This document shows positions 33,141 through 41,449 of a stretch of 64,000 bases of DNA, piece by piece. Position 1 is the first letter of the stretch. The number at the start of each line of letters is the position of its first letter. A program made the translations under genes and the position numbers. The DNA comes from CALLMM01 sp964429855. GTDB lineage: Bacteria > Armatimonadota > Chthonomonadetes > Chthonomonadales > CAJBBX01. The stretch is from NCBI GenBank assembly GCA_964429855.1, contig CAYSDM010000010.1, forward strand, positions 1 to 64,000. Reading direction: 5' to 3'. The notes under the pieces were generated by a model. That model saw only the letters and a program-made list of their open reading frames with translations. It was not told where the DNA came from and searched no databases.

Positions 33141-34244
33141 ATGTCAGATTGCCTGCCCATCAACCAGGTGTTACAGGGTGACTGCATCGAGTTAATGAAC
33201 GCGCTGCCGCCTCGCTGCGTGGACCTCGTCTTTGCAGACCCGCCTTACAACCTTCAGTTGAACGGCGAGTTATGGCGCCCCAACATGACAAAGGTGGACG
33301 CAGCGGATGACGACTGGGATCAATTTAGTTCTTTTGAGGAGTACGACGCCTTCACGCAGTCGTGGCTGACGGCGGCGCGGCGAATCCTCAAAGATACCGG
33401 CACGATCTGGGTCATCGGCTCCTACCACAACATCTATCGCGTGGGAAAGATCATGATGGATCTGGGATACTGGATACTCAACGATGTGGTCTGGATCAAG
33501 AGCAATCCGACGCCTCAGATGAAGGGAGTGCGCTTCTGTAACGCCCATGAGACGCTGCTCTGGGCAAAGAAGTCGAAGGAGCAGGCGAAGTATACGTTTC
33601 ACTACCGGGCGATGAAGGCCGGCAACGAAGATAGGCAGATGCGCTCGGACTGGTATATTCCGATCTGTTCCGGGCGAGAACGCCTGACGGTGAACGGAGC
33701 TAAAGCCCACACTACCCAGAAACCGGAGGCGCTGCTGCGACGAGTCATCCTCTCCACGTCCAACCCGGGAGACCTGATTTTCGATCCGTTCTGCGGAACC
33801 GGAACGACGGCCGCAGTGGCCAAACAGTTAGGGCGCAGGTACTTAACTGTGGATCTGGATGCGACGTATGTTCGTGTCGCTTGTGAGCGCATAGCAAACA
33901 CACAACCATCTATGGTGTTTCCTGACAATTGCGATTGGGTAGATGCTCCCCGCTCGCGCATTCCCTTCCTCTATTTTGTAGAGAGCGGGCAGCTTCCGGC
34001 GGGAGAGACGCTCTGGCTGAAGGGCAGCGAGATCACCGCAACCGTTCAGGCAGATGGCAGCATTGTAGCCAACGGAGTTCGCGGCTCCATACACAAAGTC
34101 GGGGCGCGCTGCCTGAATCTACCCGCCTGCAACGGCTGGACACACTGGCACTATCGGGATCCGGAAACCGGTGCGCTTCGACCGCTGGATGATCTGCGCG
34201 GTAAATCCAACGGGAGCGAACCGGCCCCGGATCGAGAGGAGTAG
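33141..34244 (+). CDS. orphan beta-class adenine DNA methyltransferase, CcrM/HinfI-like
   Basis: The start at 33141 follows GGGAG. An earlier TTG start would lie in the terminator T-run and is rejected. The 367-residue enzyme has motif IV DPPYNLQL (residues 33-40) before motif I DPFCGTGTTAAVA (about residue 215), the beta-class order. The last ~90 residues (FLYFVESGQLPAGETLWL to NGWTHWHYRDPETG) match the RAMA domain of CcrM. The site is probably GANTC, by analogy. No restriction gene is adjacent, so it may be a regulatory methylase. Confidence 0.87.
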   Translation: MSDCLPINQVLQGDCIELMNALPPRCVDLVFADPPYNLQLNGELWRPNMTKVDAADDDWDQFSSFEEYDAFTQSWLTAARRILKDTGTIWVIGSYHNIYRVGKIMMDLGYWILNDVVWIKSNPTPQMKGVRFCNAHETLLWAKKSKEQAKYTFHYRAMKAGNEDRQMRSDWYIPICSGRERLTVNGAKAHTTQKPEALLRRVILSTSNPGDLIFDPFCGTGTTAAVAKQLGRRYLTVDLDATYVRVACERIANTQPSMVFPDNCDWVDAPRSRIPFLYFVESGQLPAGETLWLKGSEITATVQADGSIVANGVRGSIHKVGARCLNLPACNGWTHWHYRDPETGALRPLDDLRGKSNGSEPAPDREE

Positions 34245-34248
34245 ACCC

Positions 34249-35013
34249 ATGCATATCGGCATTGTCACCTATAATGTCGCCAGAGACTGGGACCTGGAGA
34301 CCCTTCTCAAAATCTGCCGGGAGTCCGGGATGGAGGGCGTTGAGTTTCGCACCACGCACGCGCACGGCGTCGAACCCTCTCTGACGGCGGAGCAGCGAAA
34401 AGAGGTACGGCAAAAGTGCGCGGATGCCGGTCTGAAGCAGACCAGTCTGGGGTCGGTCTGCGAGTTTCATTCGCCCGATCCCGCGGTGGTAAAGCAGAAT
34501 ATTGAGACCTGCCGTCAGTTTGTGCGGCTGGCGCACGACATTGGCGCGCGCGGGGTTAAGGTGAGACCGAACGGACTGCCGAAGGAGGTTCCACAAGAGA
34601 AGACGCTGGAGCAGATCGGAAGAGCATTGATCGAGTGCGGGCAGTTTGCGCGGGAGCATGGCGTCGAGATATGGATGGAGGTGCATGGCGGGGGCACACA
34701 GATCCCGGCAAATTGTCGCAAAATCATGGACGCCTGCGGTCATCCGAGCGTGGGGATCACCTGGAACTCCAACGCGACGGATGTGGCGAACGGCTCAGTC
34801 CGCGAGGCTTTCGATCTGCTGAAACCCTATATTCTCTGTTGTCATATCACCGAACTCTGGAACGACTATCCCTATCGAGAGCTTTTCCGGCTTCTGAAAG
34901 TGGAGAATTATGACCGGTTCACTCTCTGCGAGATAGGCGCATCCATCAAAGCGGAGGATGGAATTCCCTTCCTGCGTTGTTATCGCGGTCTCTGGCGCGC
35001 TCTGCAGGGGTAA
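34249..35013 (+). CDS. sugar phosphate isomerase/epimerase (xylose isomerase-like TIM barrel)
   Basis: The ATG at 34249 has GAGGAG 7 bases upstream and gives 254 residues. MHIGIVTYNVARDWDLETLLKICRESGMEGVEFRT, LWMEVHGGG-like (IWMEVHGGGTQI) and CHITELWNDYPYRELFRLL fit the AP-endonuclease-2/xylose isomerase-like barrel with metal-binding Glu and His. The reaction cannot be named. It starts 4 bases after the methylase stop, so the two are co-transcribed. Confidence 0.83.
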   Translation: MHIGIVTYNVARDWDLETLLKICRESGMEGVEFRTTHAHGVEPSLTAEQRKEVRQKCADAGLKQTSLGSVCEFHSPDPAVVKQNIETCRQFVRLAHDIGARGVKVRPNGLPKEVPQEKTLEQIGRALIECGQFAREHGVEIWMEVHGGGTQIPANCRKIMDACGHPSVGITWNSNATDVANGSVREAFDLLKPYILCCHITELWNDYPYRELFRLLKVENYDRFTLCEIGASIKAEDGIPFLRCYRGLWRALQG

Positions 35014-35034
35014 GCGCAGAGTCGTTCGGGAAAA

Positions 35035-35054
35035 GGCGGAGCCATTTGTCCGCC
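35035..35054 (+). other. small hairpin after the isomerase gene
   Basis: GGCGGA and TCCGCC enclose an 8-base loop, 21 bases after the stop, without a T-run. It may be a weak terminator. The remaining ~210 bases up to the sigma-GGDEF gene hold no gene or clear promoter. Confidence 0.35.
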
Positions 35055-35267
35055 TCTATGCTTCGCATGTGCGCTCATACCCTCTTCTTAAGCATGAGTC
35101 CATGGATAACCCTCTTTCCCGCTCTTCCTCCCCTTCAGTTCTTACCCCATTCCGGCAATAATTAGGTTGCTGAGAGTTCAGGATCAGCGAAGGTGCCTGT
35201 TTCTCGGCTCCAAAAATAGCGGATTCGGCGGCGAATGGTGGGCACGAACGCCGTCTCCGGAAGAGCC

Positions 35268-36605
35268 ATGACTATAGGAAATAGCCGTCGTATGACGGAT
35301 GAAGAGATAAATGTCCTGCTGGGTGAGTACAAGCTTTCTCGCAGTCAGGAGATAAGAGATCGTATTATCATGCAGTTTGCGAATCTGGTCGAAAGCGTCG
35401 CAAGACGCTTCACTGGAGTCGCTGATTCGGTTGAAGATCTGACTCAAGAAGGCTATATCGGGCTGATAACGGCGGTAGAGGGGTATAAGGCGGAGAAGGG
35501 CGTAAAATTCAGCACCTATGCGACGCACTTCGTCATCGGGCAGATCAAACATCATCTGCGTGATCGCGGGAAGATCATCAAGGAACCGGCATGGCTTCAG
35601 GAGTTGAACCAGCGCGTGACTCGCGTAATCGAGTCGCTGGCGCAGGATCTGGGACGGATTCCGACTCATGCGGAGATCGCGCAGACGATGGGCATGGCGG
35701 AGGAGGATATCGCCGAACTACTTACCACGCGAGAGGTTTTCAAAGTCGCCTCCCTGGATGGAGGGGGGGAAGAGGGGGAGGATGCGAACTCCTCTTATGA
35801 CATGGACCGCGTTCGCGCGGATCGGCGGGTCGAGCTTGATCTTCCAGTGGAAGAGAAGCTGGTGCTGAAAACCGCTCTGGAGAAGTTGAAAGACCTGGAA
35901 CAGACAGTTCTCGGCGAATTCTACTTCAAAGAGCGCAACCAGACGGAGATCGCTAGAAGTCTGGGCATCTCCTGCAACTATGTGTCTCATATACTGCGAA
36001 ACTCAACGAAGAAACTGAAGAAAATTCTGGTCAGTGATGAGTTGAAGGAGGCGCAGATTGAACTGGCTCTGATGCGTCGGCGACTGGAGGAGCAGACCCA
36101 GTTCATTGAAGAGAACACCGTCATTGACCCGATGACGCACCTCTATAACCGGAGCTACTTTGACAGCCGCCTGGAAGAAGAGATCAATCGCGCCAATCGT
36201 CATCAGTACCCGGTGTCAGCGCTGCTGCTGGCGCTGGACGGATACGAGCGTGTCAGCCGCGCCTACGGCACGCTTCGCGCAGAAGACATCCTGCGTCACT
36301 CCGCGCAGTTAATCCGGGGAACGGTGCGTCGGGTGGATATTATCACCCGATTTGATGCTCACACCTTTGGACTGATCCTGCCGCATACCGGCGGTACGGT
36401 GTCGGTAGTTGCAGAGCGTCTGGCGCGGACTCTGGGGGAGTGGATTCTGGCGGAGAAGCTGCATACGGGACGGGCTCCGCTGAACCTGATGATCGGGTTT
36501 TCGCACTACCCGGAGAAGGCGGCGTGCGCCGCCAGTCTGGTGCAGGAAGCCATAGAGTGCCTGTCTCCCGTGTTTATTAACGAGGATGCCTCGATGGCGG
36601 CATAG
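35268..36605 (+). CDS. sigma-70 factor fused to a degenerate GGDEF domain
   Basis: This 445-residue protein has three parts. Residues about 10-255 are a group 3 sigma factor: region 2 (DSVEDLTQEGYIGLITAVEGYKAEKGVKFSTYATHFVIGQIKHHLRDR), region 3 (GRIPTHAEIAQTMGM) and region 4 (NQTEIARSLGISCNYVSHILRN). A helical linker (residues 256-285) follows. A GGDEF-type domain starts with DPMTHLYNRSYFDSRLEEEI and runs to the end. The active site is lost: DAHTF (363-367) replaces GGDEF, and the first metal Asp is Ala322. The I-site RxxD (R354-D357) is kept with the canonical five-residue spacing. The start at 35268 follows GGAAGAG; 35235 is possible. It is probably a c-di-GMP-responsive sigma factor, which is inference. 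Confidence 0.88.
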   Translation: MTIGNSRRMTDEEINVLLGEYKLSRSQEIRDRIIMQFANLVESVARRFTGVADSVEDLTQEGYIGLITAVEGYKAEKGVKFSTYATHFVIGQIKHHLRDRGKIIKEPAWLQELNQRVTRVIESLAQDLGRIPTHAEIAQTMGMAEEDIAELLTTREVFKVASLDGGGEEGEDANSSYDMDRVRADRRVELDLPVEEKLVLKTALEKLKDLEQTVLGEFYFKERNQTEIARSLGISCNYVSHILRNSTKKLKKILVSDELKEAQIELALMRRRLEEQTQFIEENTVIDPMTHLYNRSYFDSRLEEEINRANRHQYPVSALLLALDGYERVSRAYGTLRAEDILRHSAQLIRGTVRRVDIITRFDAHTFGLILPHTGGTVSVVAERLARTLGEWILAEKLHTGRAPLNLMIGFSHYPEKAACAASLVQEAIECLSPVFINEDASMAA

Positions 36606-36644
36606 TCTGTTCCGCGAAATCTTCCGTATCTATCCTGATGCACT

Positions 36645-36674
36645 GGCAGACCTCAGGTCTGCCTCTTTTTTTAT
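36645..36674 (+). terminator. intrinsic terminator after the sigma-GGDEF gene
   Basis: Perfect 8-base arms GGCAGACC and GGTCTGCC with a TCA loop are followed by TCTTTTTTTAT. Confidence 0.9.
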
Positions 36675-36705
36675 CTCTACAGGAGACCAGTTTTTCTATC
36701 TCCCC

Positions 36706-36734
36706 TTTCCTCCCTCCGCCTGTTTCGGTATAAT
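36706..36734 (+). promoter_or_regulatory. promoter of the small membrane protein gene
   Basis: A perfect -10 box TATAAT lies at 36729-36734. The hexamer 17 bases upstream, TTTCCT, is a poor -35 box. Confidence 0.5.
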
Positions 36735-36792
36735 ATCTGCGGATGAAGACGGCGTTGTATGCCGCCGCAACCTGCAGAAAGGAGCTAACTTC

Positions 36793-37233
36793 GTGCCAAT
36801 CGTCATCAATCGCGCCGATAGCGGTGGAACCGGGAGCAAAAAGCCGGATAAGGGAACGTCGAAAGCAGCCGCCAGTAAGAAGAGCCAGAAAGTCGGAACC
36901 GGCGATCTCTCGGCATCACAACAGAAGTTACTCCTGATTGGACTGTGTGTCGTAATCGTTGCAGCCGTTGCCTTTATTGGATGGTGGTCTTTCCTGCGCT
37001 CTACGCCGGATCAGATCGAGACCCGGACGACCACCCGATTCCAGTCGGAAGGCTTACAGAACACGCGAATACCTGCGCCGGAAGCCGGTCCGGGAGTGGG
37101 ACCGGGAACCCCGGGAGGGACGATGCAGCCCGGACAAACGGGAGGGACACCGGGTACATTCGGAGGGCTTCAGGGGAACAACGGCGCGCCGCCTCCAGGC
37201 TCGGATGAAGGCGACGCGGATGAAAGGGATTGA
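36793..37233 (+). CDS. hypothetical single-pass membrane protein with Gly/Pro-rich tail
   Basis: The start is GTG (36793) after AAGGAG at 8 bases. The 146-residue protein has a Lys/Ser-rich cytoplasmic start, one membrane helix (LLLIGLCVVIVAAVAFIGWW, residues ~48-67) and a low-complexity tail rich in Gly, Pro and Thr. No family is recognised. It is monocistronic between two terminators and faces the SecD-head-like gene. Confidence 0.72.
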   Translation: MPIVINRADSGGTGSKKPDKGTSKAAASKKSQKVGTGDLSASQQKLLLIGLCVVIVAAVAFIGWWSFLRSTPDQIETRTTTRFQSEGLQNTRIPAPEAGPGVGPGTPGGTMQPGQTGGTPGTFGGLQGNNGAPPPGSDEGDADERD

Positions 37234-37256
37234 GGTCACAAATCCCGCCCAACTCA

Positions 37257-37288
37257 AAACCGGGAGGACAACGGTGTCCTCCCGGTTT
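37257..37288. terminator. bidirectional terminator hairpin between convergent genes
   Basis: Perfect 14-base arms AAACCGGGAGGACA and TGTCCTCCCGGTTT enclose ACGG. The A/T ends give short T-runs on both strands. It serves the genes ending at 37233 (+) and 37316 (-). Confidence 0.75.
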
Positions 37289-37315
37289 CATGTTATTTCA
37301 GCAGGGGCGCCCCGA

Positions 37316-38065
37316 TCAACGTTTGCCATTCAGGTAGTCAGCAAAACGATTGGCATCCTCCTTCACCCAGATCGGTTCGATGCTCAAGGAGCGGGTAAAC
37401 GTCCACAGGTAGAGCGGAGGGGGATTATCCATTTTGGTGCAGGTGATGATATCCCCTTTCAGGGCAAATACCAGCCGCTCTCCCTGATGTTGACTGGAGT
37501 ACTGCCAGAAGCGGGAATGCCCTTCGTCGTTGAGGCTGATATGTACCGCGTAGTACTCTCCGCGAAACGGGTCATCGCGAGTCTCCACCCATGCGCCGGT
37601 GAAATGCGCCTCGGTGAGTACGACCGGAGACTCCTTCATCACGATCTCCAGCGGGACGATCTGTCCTTTGACAGCGCGCCCCTGACCGGCAGGAGCCTGT
37701 CCCCGGTCGCGCTGCTCCTCGCTGACTTCGGGCGGATCGGCTTCTGAAGGCTCCTCCTCTTCCAGATCATCCGGACGGCGTATCTGCCAGGCGGTATTCG
37801 ATTCGATGGCGACAAATCGGCGCTTCTTCCCCGGCCGATCCTGATCGTGCAGACCGATCACGGTTAAACCGTTGGGAATAGGCTGAAGGGCGGTCCACTG
37901 TGTGGCGTTCACCCGATAGGTATGAAACTGCCTGTAGAGCAGAAAGACCACTCCCAGGGCAAGAAAGGCTAGAACGATCTTCGTCGTCCCTCGCTCCCGG
38001 ATAATACGCCCGTAGACGTTGCCGGAGGTCGGGGGAGGTGTTGCGGGATTATTATCCACTGCCAT
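37316..38065 (-). CDS. single-pass membrane protein with SecD P1-head-like domain
   Basis: The 249-residue protein has one membrane helix (IVLAFLALGVVFLLYRQF, ~residues 30-47) and an acidic linker (DDLEEEEPSEADPPE). Its C-terminal domain matches the head of the SecD first periplasmic domain in pattern: VVLTEAHFTGAWV, YYAVHISLNDEGHSRFWQYSSQHQGERLVFALKGDIITC. The translocase membrane part of SecD is absent. It may be a stand-alone export or envelope factor, which is inference. GGAATAG precedes the ATG. Confidence 0.65.
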   Translation of the reverse strand: MAVDNNPATPPPTSGNVYGRIIRERGTTKIVLAFLALGVVFLLYRQFHTYRVNATQWTALQPIPNGLTVIGLHDQDRPGKKRRFVAIESNTAWQIRRPDDLEEEEPSEADPPEVSEEQRDRGQAPAGQGRAVKGQIVPLEIVMKESPVVLTEAHFTGAWVETRDDPFRGEYYAVHISLNDEGHSRFWQYSSQHQGERLVFALKGDIITCTKMDNPPPLYLWTFTRSLSIEPIWVKEDANRFADYLNGKR

Positions 38066-38098
38066 GTACTATTCCTGAATCGGGTAGAGTGAGACCGA

Positions 38099-39208
38099 CT
38101 ACGCGAGGATAGCTTTTAGCGCCGCCAGCAGCAGCGAGACGTTCCGTATGGAAGCCGATTCTCCCATCGTCCCGATACGCCAGACTTTTCCCTTGAGCGC
38201 GCCCAGTCCACCGCCAATTTCGATCCCAAATTCGGTTAGCAGTCGCCTGCGAACTGTTACATCCTCTGCACCGGAAGGAAGATGGAGAGAATTCAGCGTC
38301 GGCAGGCGATAGCCTTCCTGTGCAAACGGCTGCATTCCCATCTGCGCCACGCCTTCCATCAGCAGGCGGCTGACATGTTGATGACGGACAAATCGCGCTT
38401 CCAGACCCTCTTCCCGAATGGCGCGCAGCGACTCCCGGAAGGCGATCAGAAGCGACACCGGAACCGTATGATGGTACAGATGATCTTTGCCCCAGTAGTT
38501 CGCGAGCAGCTTCCAGTCATAGTACCAGGAGACCACACGGCTTGTTCGGGCAGCCACTCTCTCCAGAGCGCGCTCCGAGACCGTCAGAGGAGCAAGACCC
38601 GGCGGACATCCCATGCATTTCTGCGTGGCGGAGTAACAGGCATCTATTCCTATCCTATCTATCTCTACGGGCAATCCCCCCAGAGACGTTACCGCATCTA
38701 CCAGAAACAGGGCGTCATGGCGACGCGCGATTTCGGCGATGGGTTCGAGCGGCTGGCGAACACCGGTCGAAGTCTCCGCATGAACGCAGGCGACCAGCTT
38801 GAGTTTACCGGCGCGGGAAGCCGCCTCTTCGATCTGAGCCGGGTATAGAGGGGTTCCCCAGGGAGCGTCAACCCTCACAATCTGCGCGCCGTATCGTCCG
38901 GCGATCTCGACCATGCGCTCGCCAAAGAAACCGTGCACCCCGATCAGAACCGTGTCGCCCGGTTCCACCAGATTGGCGAAACAGGACTCCATTCCCGCCA
39001 TGCCGGTTCCGGTCATCGCGAGCGTGAAGGGGTTGGAAGTGCCGAAGACGGTTCGTAGTTCTAGCTGGATCTCTTCCAGAGCCTCGAATAGCTCCGGGTC
39101 GAGATAGCCGACGGGCGCGCGCGCCATCGCCTCTAGCACGCGGGGCGAGACGGAAGAGGGACCGGGACCGAGGAGAATACGCGGATCTGGCAGCCGTTGA
39201 GCGGACAT
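38099..39208 (-). CDS. class V aminotransferase (serine-/alanine-glyoxylate aminotransferase type)
   Basis: This 369-residue PLP enzyme begins ILLGPGPSSVSPRVLEAM, typical of alanine-glyoxylate and serine-glyoxylate aminotransferases. The cofactor Asp is in LFLVDAVTSLGG. The Schiff-base Lys is in CYSATQKCMGCPPGL. The C-terminal GIEIGGGLGALKGKVWRIGTMGE also fits. CAGGAG precedes the ATG. Photorespiratory-like glyoxylate conversion is likely; the precise amino donor is open. Confidence 0.87.
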   Translation of the reverse strand: MSAQRLPDPRILLGPGPSSVSPRVLEAMARAPVGYLDPELFEALEEIQLELRTVFGTSNPFTLAMTGTGMAGMESCFANLVEPGDTVLIGVHGFFGERMVEIAGRYGAQIVRVDAPWGTPLYPAQIEEAASRAGKLKLVACVHAETSTGVRQPLEPIAEIARRHDALFLVDAVTSLGGLPVEIDRIGIDACYSATQKCMGCPPGLAPLTVSERALERVAARTSRVVSWYYDWKLLANYWGKDHLYHHTVPVSLLIAFRESLRAIREEGLEARFVRHQHVSRLLMEGVAQMGMQPFAQEGYRLPTLNSLHLPSGAEDVTVRRRLLTEFGIEIGGGLGALKGKVWRIGTMGESASIRNVSLLLAALKAILA

Positions 39209-39298
39209 CTGTTACACTCCTGTAAATGGGATAGACGTGACTATTGTACCGTCATCCCTGTCACGTTCGCAGATACGGGACAGAAGAACGATCGGGTG

Positions 39299-40303
39299 TT
39301 ATGCCGTCATCTTCTCGATGATGGCCTCGCAGATGTCGGTCGTGGAGGAGGAGCCGCCCAGATCGCGAGTGCGAACTCTCCCCTCCGCCAGCATCGCCAT
39401 GACGCCCCGTTCGATCCGGTCGGCAGCTTCCTGTTCGCCCATATGCCGCAGCATCAGTACGGCGGAGAGAATCAGGGCGATGGGGTTGGCTCTGTTCTGA
39501 CCGGCGATGTCGGGAGCGGTTCCATGCACCGCTTCGAACATGGCGACATCTCCTTCGCCGATATTCGCGCTGGCGGTCAGTCCCAGTCCGCCGATCAAGC
39601 CCGCGCACAGGTCAGAGACGATGTCGCCATATAGATTCTCCATCACCATCACATCGAATTGCTCCGGGCGGGTGACAAGCTGCATACAGGTGTTGTCTAC
39701 GATCAGTTCCTGATACTCGATCTCGGTATAGTCGCGGGCGATGCGGCGCAGGCACTCGAGAAACAGCCCGTCCGCCAGCTTCATGATGTTGGCTTTATGC
39801 ACCGCCGTCACCTTTTTGCGCCTGTTCTTTCGCGCATACTCGAAGGCGAACTTGCCGATCCGCAGGCAGGCGGTTTCGGTGATGATCTTGAGACTCTCCA
39901 CCACGCCCGGCACGACGATATGCTCCAGCCCGCTGTAGAGGTCTTCGCTGTTTTCGCGAATGACGACCAGGTCCACATTCTCAAAGCGCGTTTTGACGCC
40001 TGGAATCGTCTTCGCCGGGCGCATATTGGCGTAGAGATTCAAGCGTTTGCGCAGCGTCACATTCGCGCTGGAAAAACCCGTGCCGATCGGGGTCGCCAGC
40101 GGTCCCTTCAGCGCGATCCGGTTTTTGATGATGGTATTGATCACCTCGTCAGGGACAGGCGTGCCGTACTTGTGCATCACTTCCGCCCCGGCTTCGACGC
40201 GCTCCCACTGGATCGCGATCCCGGTCGCCTCCACCACTCTGACCACCGCGTTCGAGACCTCCGGACCGATTCCATCTCCCGGAATCAGGGTGACTGTATG
40301 CAT
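39299..40303 (-). CDS. NAD-type isocitrate/3-isopropylmalate dehydrogenase family (probably isocitrate dehydrogenase)
   Basis: The 334-residue enzyme has the beta-decarboxylating dehydrogenase start TLIPGDGIGPEVSNAV. The substrate loop SSANVTLRKRLNLYANMRP carries the Ser of isocitrate dehydrogenases. RENSEDLYSGLEH, Lys in VHKANIMK and metal-binding Asp in MENLYGDIVSD follow. HGTAPDIAGQNRANP ends the NAD pocket. The SxN loop favours isocitrate over isopropylmalate; homoisocitrate is less likely. AAAGGA precedes the ATG. Confidence 0.88.
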   Translation of the reverse strand: MHTVTLIPGDGIGPEVSNAVVRVVEATGIAIQWERVEAGAEVMHKYGTPVPDEVINTIIKNRIALKGPLATPIGTGFSSANVTLRKRLNLYANMRPAKTIPGVKTRFENVDLVVIRENSEDLYSGLEHIVVPGVVESLKIITETACLRIGKFAFEYARKNRRKKVTAVHKANIMKLADGLFLECLRRIARDYTEIEYQELIVDNTCMQLVTRPEQFDVMVMENLYGDIVSDLCAGLIGGLGLTASANIGEGDVAMFEAVHGTAPDIAGQNRANPIALILSAVLMLRHMGEQEAADRIERGVMAMLAEGRVRTRDLGGSSSTTDICEAIIEKMTA

Positions 40304-40392
40304 TCTCTATCCTTTCGAGAGCCGTTAACACCACTCTATACGACACCGACCGGGGGCAATCCTGTCGGACCTGACAACCTTACAGAGAAAGC

Positions 40393-40430
40393 AAAACGCC
40401 TCTCTTCCCGAAGGAGTTGAGAGGCGTTTT
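40393..40430 (-). terminator. intrinsic terminator between thioredoxin-TPR gene and the dehydrogenase
   Basis: Twelve-base perfect arms AAAACGCCTCTC and GAGAGGCGTTTT enclose a 14-base loop. On the minus strand TTTTGCTTTCT follows. Confidence 0.8.
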
Positions 40431-40456
40431 GATCCTCGAAGCGTTCGCGGGGGAGA

Positions 40457-41305
40457 TCAGTTTCCTCGCTTCATGTAGTCCAGCATACGTTGAGCCATCT
40501 GCTTCATCTGAGCAGGCGCATTCGGCATGGCGAGTATGGCATTCAAATCCGGCACCGCCTCCTGCATGCGACGCTGACTGAAGAGGCAGACCGCGACGCT
40601 GATCCGGCTGTAGGCGATGTCATAAGGCGTTCTGGAGACCTGCAGTCCTTTGCGGAAGAAAGGGATCGCCTTTTCAAACTGCTGATTCTCCTGATATAGA
40701 TCGCCGACGGCGTTATAGGCTTTCGCCAGACTTCCGCCCCGGTTCTGCGGGTCGGCGGCGGCGGCGACTCTCAGCGTCTTCTCCGCCTGCTGCGCGCGTC
40801 CTCGGCTGGCGTAGATGATCGTCAGTTTCGCCGCCGAGTTTCCATCTTTCGGATTGGCTTTCACGCGCTCAACCAGCGTTGGAAACTCCCGGTGGGCGGT
40901 CGCTATCCGGCTCATCTCCGCAGCAAAGGGTTCGGCGGGACGATAGCCGTTGATCTTCCCGGCGACCTCTCCGCTCCCGGTCAGAAAGAGGATGGTGGGA
41001 AAGCCGTTGACGCCATAGCGCTGCGCTGCGCTCCTTCCCTCTCTCTCCGCGTTCACCTTAACCGATACGAACTGCGCGGAGAGCTGCACCACGCGGTCAT
41101 TGGTGTAGGTGTCCCTATCCAACCGCTTGCACCAGGTGCACCAGTCCGTATAGAAGTCCACCATCACCAGCTTATTGGAGCGTTTCGCCTGCTGCATTGC
41201 CTGATCCAGAGACTTCGCCCACCGAATATCTCCCGCTCCGGCGGTGGTCGCCATCCAGAGCATAACAAGCAGCGCGCTGCCGCCTGTCAGCTGCTTTCGA
41301 ACCAT
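40457..41305 (-). CDS. exported thioredoxin-fold protein with TPR tail
   Basis: The ATG at 41305 has AAAGGAGG and opens a signal peptide (LTGGSALLVMLWMATTAGAG); longer starts are rejected. Residues ~30-130 are a thioredoxin fold with DFYTDWCTWCKRLDRDTY (CTWC) and GFPTILFL (cis-Pro). Residues ~150-275 are TPR-like (AKAYNAVGDLYQENQQFEKAIPFFRKGL). It is probably a periplasmic disulfide or heme-maturation helper. It is divergent from a double redoxin. Confidence 0.85.
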   Translation of the reverse strand: MVRKQLTGGSALLVMLWMATTAGAGDIRWAKSLDQAMQQAKRSNKLVMVDFYTDWCTWCKRLDRDTYTNDRVVQLSAQFVSVKVNAEREGRSAAQRYGVNGFPTILFLTGSGEVAGKINGYRPAEPFAAEMSRIATAHREFPTLVERVKANPKDGNSAAKLTIIYASRGRAQQAEKTLRVAAAADPQNRGGSLAKAYNAVGDLYQENQQFEKAIPFFRKGLQVSRTPYDIAYSRISVAVCLFSQRRMQEAVPDLNAILAMPNAPAQMKQMAQRMLDYMKRGN

Positions 41306-41449
41306 CCGTGCCTCCTTTCCGATGGGTGTCGGAAGAAATTTTGCGTATTTAAAGATTCTATGCGGGTATTCTGGAACCCTGCCTGAAAATTGAGGGGTAC
41401 TCTCAAGTATATTGTTCGACATATTGATGTACGCAAGGAGCAGGTGAAA

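Noticed and set aside
35160..35267. c-di-GMP riboswitch in the leader of the sigma-GGDEF gene
   Set aside because: I looked for the conserved GEMM core and did not find it.
40304..40392. Promoter for the dehydrogenase gene
   Set aside because: No convincing -35/-10 pair could be read in this AT-poor gap.
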